Of a stretch of 64,000 nucleotides of DNA, positions 55,907 to 64,000 are shown piece by piece. The position numbers and the translations under genes were made by a program. The notes beneath the pieces are model-generated. The model made no database searches. It worked only from the letters and a program-made list of their open reading frames with translations, and was not told the origin of the DNA. The stretch is taken from positions 2,172,019-2,236,018 of the forward strand of contig BCKC01000007.1 in NCBI GenBank assembly GCA_001600455.1, given 5' to 3'. Positions within the stretch are counted from its first letter, which is position 1, and the number at the start of each line of letters is the position of its first letter. This stretch comes from Endocalyx cinctus (lineage: Eukaryota > Ascomycota > Sordariomycetes > Amphisphaeriales > Apiosporaceae).

Positions 55907-56817
55907 TCAAACACCCCTGAGATTGTACCCATTTCCCTTCTCCAAGGCGCGCTTCCAAGCCGGACGCGAAATGCAGCGCTCTCGGAAAGCGACCAGGTTC
56001 TTGAACTTGGGGTCGAGGAGGTCCATAGACTCGGCGAAGTCGACGTACCACTGCATGCTGAAATCAACGCGCGTCGGTTCCTTGGTTCCCACTACGCGAC
56101 CAGACGCGAGCCTCGTGTATTAGCAATATCCCAATATTGGTACGAGAAAATAAAAAGGAAAAGCCACAACGGGTTCGAAAGAGAAATAAGTACTCACGGA
56201 ACCACTCCCTCCCCTCGAGCGCCTTATCCAAGTATCCGAAATACAAGTCCAGCTCCGCGTCGGCGAAGCCCTTATCGGCCGCCATCTTGACGAGGGCGGG
56301 CATCCACCTCAGCGGGAAGGGTGTCATCCTCACGAGGAGGGTGAGGAGCAGCTTCGTCATGAGGATCGGGTTGAGGGAGGACCCGCCCAAGCTGATGAGC
56401 TGGCTCTCGCGGAGGGCGTCGTCGGCGTCGGCGGCCTCGTCCTTGACCAGGACGGCCGGCGTCCCTTCGGGCAGCTGGAACTTCTTGGCCGCGTCGTACG
56501 TGCTGATCAGATAGAGCCCGATGGCGCTGCGCTCCGTCAGGACGCGGCCGGACGCCGTGATCAATTGCGGCGATTTCCCGAGCGGGTGCGTCTCCTTCAG
56601 GGCGGCGGGCGCGCGCGATTTAACGCGCTCGTGTAGCACGAGGTCATACTCGATTTCTAGTTCCTCTAATAACCAGAGGATCTGCTGCGATTGCGAGTTC
56701 TGTTCGTGAAGGTTCCGGTGTTAACGCGACAGTTTTCTTTTTAGTTTAGGATCTAAAGTCTTTCGTTCCGCCCCCACTTACGTTTAGGTAGTGAAGGGTA
56801 GGTTTACCAGGTGCCAT
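55907..56817 (-). CDS. Glutathione S-transferase, Gtt1-like (240 aa, three exons)
   Basis: Exons in coding order 56817-56782, 56699-56198, 56091-55907, all in phase. Exon 1 is only 12 codons (MAPGKPTLHYLN) and joins to NSQSQQILWLLEELEIEYDL, giving the thioredoxin-fold start with the serine-rich catalytic loop of fungal Gtt1-type enzymes. KSPQLITASGRVLTERSAI (about 58-76) carries the cis-proline and the E-S/E-R glutathione-binding turn. The second join restores GREWFLGTKEPTRVDFSMQW, the N-capping helix region of the all-alpha C-terminal domain. The family conjugates glutathione to electrophiles or reduces peroxides; yeast Gtt1 is associated with the endoplasmic reticulum. Missing the short first exon would remove the start. 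Convergent with the serine-rich gene, back to the rad52 gene end. Confidence 0.9.
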
Positions 56818-57581
56818 GGTTGTATACCTATTTCCGTTTTTTCTCTTTTATAATCCTTGCTTTTTCACTTTAAGACGGCTCTACTAATTAGATTTCGGTG
56901 TCGGATAAATTGACTTAATGCCAAGTTATTTTTTGATTTTATTCAAAAGAAGAATCTTTTTCATGTTTCTGTTACGTCGTCAGTTTCTCGTTTTATCGAC
57001 AGGTGTTGCATGCCCCACCTGCACTATTGCATTACTAAGTATTTTAAGCCTCGGTAAGTCTTCTGGTACCACAGTCTTAGTTAAATCTGTCGTCACTCTT
57101 ATTGAATAAATAGGAAAAGTAACGAGGACGATATATTAGGGTATGGGGAAGTGATAATAAATAAACAATCAAACCACGCTGTTACAAGCTATAAACAAGT
57201 GTCATCGGAAGGCTTACCTTTTATCACAAGACGGCAAAGGATGACCTCGGTGGTAGCACAGACTATAGAGAAAAAGATTGTATCTACCAATTATACTCAA
57301 AGCCATGCTTATCATGCAGCTCAAGGCGCATATATTATGCGGTATGCAATGTGTAATATGTAGGTAATATTGTGATGTAAAAGCCCAGTTATACCTAGCC
57401 CCAGCAATACTATATCCATATCCATACACATACTCCTAACGCCGGCCATGTTCCCTAAAGCGCTTGAACCAATACTGACATTGTAGAATATATAATTTCG
57501 TGATAGGAGAGAGCACGATGTAAGAAGTCCTCTAGAGCTCTTCTTTATGGGTCTATTTCTAGATGAAAATGAATTATTTCT
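56818..57581. other. Intergenic, nothing recognised
   Basis: About 760 bases between the GST start and the rad52 stop. Short frames only. Confidence 0.5.
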
Positions 57582-59422
57582 TCATCCCATTTTCTGTCTT
57601 TTCGCATCAACTCCAGTTGCGCCTGCACCGTTCGCGCCCCCATTAGTGGATACCTCGGACAAGGGCGGCCGAGTCCCCAAGTCTGCTCCGTTAGGAGGAG
57701 CAGGTCGTTTCACCGTCAGCGGTCGGTACTGTCCCCTGTTCGCAAGAGGGCTTCCAGATCCTCCCGGGGCACCTATCTGTCTCGTATGATTGAGTGCGGG
57801 ATTGCCAACCATACCTGGTCTACCAGGTCCTGAACTAGGGCCGGGTGCTGAAAGATTCGGCCGTGAGCCTGCGCCGCTAGCCGTCGTAGGAGACTGTGTA
57901 CCCTCTTCCCTTACTATGGGTGGTACGTGCTGCCCGGTCTTGCTTACTGGTTTGGATGTCCGGTGGTCGATGCCGGGAGTTTTTCGGATGGACGGGCTCT
58001 CGGCTCGAGGGTCAAACACTCGGGCACCGGGGTCTATGATGGTAGCTGTGCCGGAAGCTGCGTCTTCGGGAAGCGCTTTGATAGATCGGGCGGAAAAGAA
58101 CGAGGCGGGACCTGCGGGGATACCGTCGGCGGATGGATTAGAGGGGTTGGCAGAATTGGGAGCATGAGATGGGTGAGCAGAGGGCGTATTTATCCGGTTC
58201 ATCGCGGCGTTCTGATTAAAGCCGTTACTGGCTTGACCCGGCGGTCTCGGCGGCTGCTGGGGATTGGGTCGGCCTTGAAATGAGGTGCCTGGTCTGTTAA
58301 TAGGTTGATTAGGTGTCTGGGGGCCTCTCGGAGCCTGTGGGTTTCCAGCGGGTTTGGCTGGCGGTGGCATCGGTTTTCGGACATTCAGAGGCGAGGCGGC
58401 GGATCTACTAGAGTCACTGCCATTGGTAGTACTTGTAAACGACTGAGGCTTTGCATTTGCGTTTGCTCCCAGGCTACTGCCATTAGACATTGGCAATCCC
58501 ACCTCGTCAGGATGACCATCTTCGGAAACGCCAAAATCTGCCATATCGAAATCTCCGTAATCATCCAATAGAGGATCCGACAAGTCTACATATTCAGAAG
58601 ATCAGCTTCCGCCCAGTCAATATCATCCGAATCAAACCCACCATGCGCAGTAGTAGCGTCTCCATCGCCGCCCTTGCCCACCGCTGCCGCTACCGCTACC
58701 GTCGAGGGCAACTCCTCTTTTACCGCCACCTTTCCGGCCCCAGTATCTATTGCCTTCTTCGCAGCGAAATCGGAATGTCTATGTAGATTGTTCACATCGA
58801 ATTTAGTAGGCGCCACTTTGATCTTGGTGACTTTAGCGAGATAGTCTTTGTCGTAGATACAATTGCCTAGCACGTTGCCGAAGTTTCGCAGGGCACGCTT
58901 CAAGGCATCTGTTGTACCTTCTTTCTTCGCCTTCTCGAAAGCAGCCGCTTTGCCCTTGCAGTTCTCGATGTGACCGTAACCGATATCCTCGTGGTACGTG
59001 CCGTCCCGAAGCGTGACGCGCACAATGACGGACAGGCCGAGGGAGATGCGGAATGTTTGGGGATTTTCGTCAACGAAGTCGACCTGTATGTTCTGAATGC
59101 TCGAAGACCACCCGTTGAAGCCAAAGACTTCGTTCGCGAGAGCGATACATTTTTCGGAGGCGATGTAATGCACTTTCTGACCCGACGGGCCGCTTCGAGA
59201 AGATAAATATTCAGGGCCGAGCTGTTTCTCTAGTCGCGACTGCAAAGTTGCAATCTGCGCGGCAGTATACTCGGAGATTCGCGGTTTCGCTTCCTCGAAT
59301 GGGTTGGCGATACCGTTGTGTTGATCACCGGGACTGTGAACAGCAGCGTGCATATTAGCCATAACGCGTTCTCGGTGATTGATAAACAAGACAGAATATG
59401 AGGTATCAACTTACGCCGGCAT
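57582..59422 (-). CDS. rad52: Rad52 homologous-recombination mediator (about 567 aa, three exons)
   Basis: Exon 1 (59422-59415) codes only MPA; intron 59414-59334 joins to PGDQHNGIANPFEE, as in other filamentous fungi. The conserved ring-forming domain follows: YTAAQIATLQSRLEKQLGPE, VHYIASEKCIALANEVFGFN, DIGYGHIENCKGKAAAFEKA, DALKRALRNFGNVLGNCIYD. The C-terminal half is proline/serine/glycine-rich with HPDEVGLP and ends in VDAKRQKMG, the less conserved Rad51/RPA-binding part. The two large blocks are in different frames. They can be joined in phase by a 56-base intron 58641-58586 (GTGGGT donor, TAG acceptor); alternatively the read-through segment DIDWAEADLLNM ends at a stop and a frameshift is real. 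Rad52 anneals single strands and loads Rad51 in the nucleus. An ACGCGT motif at 59364-59369, in intron 1, resembles the MBF cell-cycle site. Confidence 0.88.
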
Positions 59423-60081
59423 GGTGATCAATGATTATTTTATCAGCCAAAATATCATTGAAGATTCTGACGATGTATTTAAAGGCCTAACTTATGATTC
59501 AAAGGCAAAGTTTTGGGTAGGCTAATGATGAGGGGACTGCTTAGAGATTCACGCGATTCACTAAAAGTAAAACAACCTTAGTGAATTAAGCTAGAGTAGA
59601 GAGGATGCCTAATGCGATTACGTAAAGCGCGTCATGCAAACGCCATATCACGTGGGTGTGTGTGGCACAAAATGGATCCCAATCAACTTAAACAATAGTG
59701 GGTCATCGAGTTCCTCGTTGAAAGCTGAGAGCATATCTATGTAGTACATATTGAGACTCAACTATGTAGCAAGTCAAAGTTTGCGAGGCATGCAATAATT
59801 AAAAATCAGTTCACTATGTGAAACCCACGGGTAAAAATGACTATGGTCTCTACATACAGTAGCAACCTATTGATCTCAGATGAATGCGACCGCAATTTCC
59901 AGTGTGTCATGTGCTATTCGTCACTTCATTACCGTTCCGAAGAACCCCTTGCTTCCTAGTCTTCACTTTCGTTTTCAATAAAAGATTGTGATTATACAAG
60001 CGTTTCATAGGTATCGCTATCCAGCTTGTTTTGCTCAGTATCAATTCAATTGATCCTCGGGAATGAACGAACGGTCCGAGT
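59423..60081. other. Intergenic, promoter side of rad52
   Basis: About 660 bases. A CACGTG E-box lies near 59649-59654. No gene recognised. Confidence 0.5.
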
Positions 60082-60615
60082 CTAGTAAGCATCTATTAAG
60101 CTTCTCGTCGCGGCCTCCACGCCGGGTCCGAAATCGAAGGGCTTGCCTCCTACTAGCATTCTCGCCTTGACATCCGTACTGTTTTCGAGGATCAACTTTG
60201 TGATCATCATTTGGCGACCTACGAGCTCAAATTTCAGCTCCGCGATTTTTTCCGGGCTATGTTTGGGAAATGGGACCTCTTTCCCGTCGGCATCGAGCAT
60301 CTTTCCTTGCTCGGCGTTCCAAGTCCACGGCCAGTCATAGTTCGGGTCGGCGTGTGCAAAGGCGTTCCCCAGCGGTTTGCACTTTCGCGTGGCGCCTTGA
60401 GGAAGGTATGGCAGCAAGGCTTCGACATACGTATTCTGTACAAAGTCGGTTACGAAGAATAGGGTCGTATCGCTATCTGGTGCCAACTTGTAAAACGTCG
60501 GCGTCGGCGTTCCATCGTATTTGACGGCTGGGTGGTTGAACAGCTCACGCAGTAGTGCTGCGTACTGTTTAGCGACCTCAAAAACTTTAGCGGGCGGGAG
60601 TTCGTTTTCTGACAT
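60082..60615 (-). CDS. Conserved-looking hypothetical protein, 177 aa
   Basis: Intact single-exon gene, GC-rich at third codon positions and with an A/G-rich leader. It starts MSENELPPAKVFEVAKQYAA and contains a strand-rich centre (DSDTTLFFVTDFVQNTYVEA), a tryptophan-rich DPNYDWPWTWNAEQG block (about 92-106), and a helical C-terminal part KIAELKFELVGRQMM. No signal peptide or membrane segment. I do not recognise a family; the clean composition and ordered look argue for a real soluble protein. It is transcribed in the same direction as rad52, whose start lies 660 bases downstream. Confidence 0.65.
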   Translation of the reverse strand: MSENELPPAKVFEVAKQYAALLRELFNHPAVKYDGTPTPTFYKLAPDSDTTLFFVTDFVQNTYVEALLPYLPQGATRKCKPLGNAFAHADPNYDWPWTWNAEQGKMLDADGKEVPFPKHSPEKIAELKFELVGRQMMITKLILENSTDVKARMLVGGKPFDFGPGVEAATRSLIDAY

Positions 60616-62014
60616 TGTTCTTTTTGTTTGAGGAGAAAGTGGGGAAGGAGAAGTAATAAAAACTTATCACGTCTTAACTTGTAGGTAGTTCGAGTGATCT
60701 TGGACGTTGATATCCATTGGACGTATCCATATAAATAAATGTCCACGATACCCTGTACTGTGCGAATAATAACTAAATGAACGGACAGTTACGTCAAAAG
60801 AAACAAATAATTGTATAATTGCGTGTGCACGGACGAAAATAGTTAATTATGTAAATATGGGGATTGGGGGACTAACAGGTCTGGAGAATCTACACTAAAA
60901 TATATACACTCAAGTCATATCCCCCATCTATCCATGGATATTTACCTATCTTCATCGGAGGCTTACATCTACTCTTCCTACTTTCCCTGAACGGGTGAGT
61001 TTGGAGACGAAGGGCGCGCATAAAAATAATGCTGAATACTTTCATGTTCCACGTTCGATAGATATGTTTAATACCGTCATTTTAGGCGGTGTTGGGTATG
61101 AAAGAAACAGATTACGGACATGCTTGAAGAAAAAAGACTGTCGCTTCGGTGATTAATTGCTGAAGATAGAGTAGCGTCAGGGTATGTTTACCGTTGCCAC
61201 CAGACCTTCTAATGCAGATTTCTACCCGGTAAAAGGTATCCTCGGACCAGTAAACCGTCTTCTCTACATACTATGTAAAAGAAGCGGATAACGGGGCAGC
61301 GGGGGTCGAAAGATAAATCTACAAACATACTCCGTACTACACGCTTAAAATAGATCAACCACGCCTATAAAAGTCCCTTAAGCGGAAACTAAAATCACTG
61401 AACCACATCCATAGATTTTTACCTACTCGGTACAAAGTAGCTTGGCTGCTCATTTTACTACCAGCAGCCAAGATGTAATTAAATTACCTCTAAATATAGG
61501 ACTCTCGTTTTTTGTCTCGTCAATACAATCACGAAGACTTTTGGTATTGTGTTACTCTTACCGTGTAGATAGATGTATGGTAGTGAAATGCAACCCACTA
61601 ACGCTAGGTTCAAAATCGACTTGAGCCCGTATGATTTCCTAGAATACGAAATCACCTTTATTCTACCTAGCGAATCCTCCGAAAAAAAAAGGGGGTGCAT
61701 AGTTACACCTATGGATGTATAGAGGATTAATATCCCGTGGTATAGCGTTGTTACGATCTTGGTATATTTAATTAGTGGGGAAGAAAACTAGTAACACCCA
61801 ATCAGTCACTGCCTGACAGGTTTATCCAGTCATTATAACGTGTGATATGTGGCACAGAGGCCCTCCTTCGCTTCTTTTGGACCTTGGAACCGAGATCTCA
61901 GCAGCTCAGCAGAAGTAGGACAACATAAGTTTTTTCTTATAAGAACATGGCGATTCCCACGAAGAAATATTGTGCCGCAATTGCAGGTGCATTCCTTACA
62001 CAAATTAATCCACG
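60616..62014. other. Intergenic, nothing recognised
   Basis: About 1.4 kb between divergent genes. Short frames only; a few oligo-A runs. Confidence 0.5.
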
Positions 62015-63688
62015 ATGAAATCCAGAACTCTGAATCAACTAATTCTGCCAGTTGTGAGCCTATTGAGTAAGTCATCGTGTAAACCTCGTTAGCTATACTG
62101 ACATAAAAGACTTATTTGCTTACTTAACCGTGTTTTATAGGCTTGGCTCTGGCTGATTCGTGTGGAGATGTCACCATCAATTCCGACGCCGATGCCGACG
62201 AAGTGAGGAGCTCGTGCACACGTATCAAGAGCTTAGTGATCGGCGCGGAGGCCAGCGGAGATATAAATCTAGATGGCCTCGAGAGTATAGACGGTTCTGT
62301 ATCGAACGACGGCAACTCCTCCATCACCAGCTTTTCGAGCGCCTCTCTCTACGAAGTAGGAGGAAACTTCACGCTCCGCAACTTGGGCCAACTGCAGACG
62401 GTGGATTTCCCGGAATTGGCATATTTCGGAACGAGGGAGACGGATCCCGCCTCCGGTCTGCTTTACGGCGTCGACGGCGTTCTGATCTTCGAAAACCTCC
62501 CGCTCGTGCAGACCGTATATTTGAACCACCTGACCGAAGTCAACGAATTCCACGCCATCGGGCTACCGAGCTGGGTGGAGCCGCATGGCGTGTGGTATGG
62601 CAAGAAGGAGCGACAATTTGGCCCGGCAGTGGTTGAAATTCGAGATATCGGCTTGCGGAACTTGGATTATCTCAAATTACTAAATGATTTGGGTCCAAGT
62701 AATACGAACATAGGGTCTGTGATAGTCGAAGATGTCCAGTCGCATATCTATATATCGAACAACCACACCGGCAACGTTTCGATAATAGGCAACGGTACCA
62801 CCGATGTCGCCATTTCGTCTTACCGTGCCGATCATGTCAGCATCACGAATGTTGGCACGGTGCGTTCTTCTGCTATAATCGGAGATCTGACCATTCGGAA
62901 TAGCAGTTCCACGGAACTTTCTATGGGCGGGTTCACGGAGAAGCTGGTGATCGAAGACAGTCCAAACTTTAGGGCATTTGGGAATTTGGATAGCTCCTTC
63001 TTCGCATGGTTCGTGCCGCCTCCTGATTACACTTTCTTTGATCAATCATTCGGTCTAAAGAAGACGATAGCAGGGGGTATTGAATTTTACAACTTGCCTA
63101 GTCTATACCTGCAGCCAAATTCTACTCACCTCACGAATGACAGCAACGTGGACGGCGATGGGCACACCGACTGGTACAACGGTTACTGTACGTATGGTAG
63201 ATGCATGGCCAACCTAACTTCCGTGGTGATGAGTGGGTATATAAGTAATGATTTTTTGTGAGTTTCGAATTCACTCAGCTGCCTTTTTTTTAAAAAAAAA
63301 AAAAAAAACCTCATCCTATGTTGCTTCCTCAGGCTAACTTTTCTCCCTTAACAGTGAAGACTTCCTCTTCGCGTTTTGGAGCAACGCAAGCTCGAAGTCC
63401 TTTTGGAGCGATGATGACAATAAATACAAAATCAGCATCCTAAACCATGGCCGCGTCTGGGACCGTTTCGAAATCAACTCGACGGCGTCAGATTTCGACT
63501 GTGCTCCATTACATAGACTTCGCGATGTAGGTCTCTTCGTAGGGGATTATAGCTGCAACGGAGAGACTGTACCCATCACCCGGGACGCCTGGGCTGCTGC
63601 TTCTGTATCTATCTCGGATTTCGAGAAACTTCCCACAGTCTGGCTTCTATGCATTGTGGGGATTACCTCTCTTTGGTCTTATTTATGA
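62015..63688 (+). CDS. Ecm33/Sps2-like GPI-anchored cell-wall protein (500 aa, three exons)
   Basis: Exons 62015-62066, 62141-63257, 63355-63688; phases agree. Exon 1 plus the start of exon 2 give a signal peptide (LILPVVSLLSLALA, cleavage near residue 22) before DSCGDVTINSDADADE, the typical start of Ecm33-family ectodomains. Receptor-L-like beta-solenoid repeats follow (VGGNFTLRNLGQLQTVDFPE, DGVLIFENLPLVQTVYLNHL, IIGDLTIRNSSSTEL), with many N-glycosylation sequons. The C-terminus LPTVWLLCIVGITSLWSYL is a hydrophobic GPI-attachment tail preceded by small residues. The usual serine-rich stalk is absent or very short. Family members are wall or plasma-membrane proteins needed for wall integrity. 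Intron 2 holds a T8 run followed directly by A17, which could form a hairpin. Confidence 0.85.
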
Positions 63689-63719
63689 GAACTTTATGAT
63701 GGAATTTTTGTGTCTATTA

Positions 63720-63746
63720 ATTATATATAATTATATATAATTATAG
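63720..63746 (+). repeat. AT-rich 10-base tandem repeat
   Basis: ATTATATATA occurs in tandem two to three times just after the Ecm33-like gene; it may contribute to 3'-end formation. Confidence 0.6.
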
Positions 63747-63895
63747 CTTAATCAATTAATGTTTGTTCGAATTATGACATATATAATTAATAGCATGGAA
63801 TTATCCGTATTATTTTACCTACTTAATTAGCCTCGCAATTTTTGAATAATTTACTAAGCACACAGAAGGTTCAAATTTACGAGGTCTCCTATTTA

Positions 63896-63960
63896 CTAAA
63901 GCTTTCCTCCAATATCTTTCATGGCGCTTTCAGATTTGTTTTCGTCTAATTGGCCGCCTG
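63896..63960 (-). CDS. Possible terminal exon of a gene extending past the right edge
   Basis: On the minus strand, after a TTACCCCTAG acceptor, a 21-codon open stretch reads GGQLDENKSESAMKDIGGKL and stops at 63896. The composition is protein-like and the acceptor is good, but the upstream part lies outside or at the very end of the window. Family not recognised. Confidence 0.3.
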
Positions 63961-64000
63961 CTAGGGGTAAGTACCTACAATAGACTTCCTAATTATGCGG

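Overview
The window is nuclear DNA of a filamentous ascomycete (Pezizomycotina; a Sordariomycete-like fungus is my best guess, genus not inferable). Reasons: short 53-184 nt GT-AG introns with CTAAC/CTGAC-type branch points, gene families typical of the group (Zn2Cys6 regulator, Helo-like/NACHT/ankyrin and NACHT/WD40 STAND proteins, rhodopsin-domain membrane protein, Ecm33-like GPI protein), and long AT-rich spacers. I found no convincing tRNA, rRNA, CRISPR array or intact transposon.

Layout. 1-3187: 3' part of a NACHT/WD40 NOD-like protein cut by the left edge. 5.0-5.6 kb: a small secreted six-cysteine protein whose second exon completes the cysteine pattern. 6.2-17.7 kb: accessory-metabolism neighbourhood of an MDR reductase, a Zn2Cys6 (Upc2-like) regulator, a delta-12-type fatty acid desaturase, a gamma-glutamylcyclotransferase-like protein and a cytochrome P450, separated by gene-poor AT-rich DNA. 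19-21.7 kb: large F-box-like protein. 24-25 kb: truncated, stop-containing saccharopine reductase (lys9-like) pseudogene ending close to a T30 tract. 25.9-26.8 kb: Rrp7 ribosome-biogenesis protein. 27.2-27.5 kb: decayed coding-like relic. 28-31 kb: MFS transporter and 2-oxoglutarate/Fe(II) dioxygenase, tail to tail. 34-37.7 kb: aldo-keto reductase and a HAD (CECR5/Cut-1-like) phosphatase, head to head. 38.2-44.4 kb: a 2010-residue Helo-like/NACHT/ankyrin STAND protein, head to head with a seven-helix rhodopsin-domain protein (45.7-47.2 kb). 48.7-63.7 kb: F-box-like protein, two disordered Ser-rich proteins, Gtt1-type glutathione transferase, Rad52, an unnamed 177-residue protein, and an Ecm33/Sps2-like GPI-anchored wall protein. 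A possible terminal exon of another gene lies at the right edge.

How it fits together. Housekeeping genes (rrp7, rad52, HAD phosphatase, Ecm33-like) alternate with accessory genes. The accessory part has two themes: self/non-self or immune-type sensors (two STAND proteins, a 7TM sensor-like protein, a small secreted cysteine-rich protein) and oxidative small-molecule metabolism (MDR reductase, desaturase, P450, dioxygenase, MFS, aldo-keto reductase, GST). No polyketide, peptide or terpene synthase is present, so any cluster claim is only a hypothesis. Exon joins were worked out by hand from splice signals, phase and family conservation.
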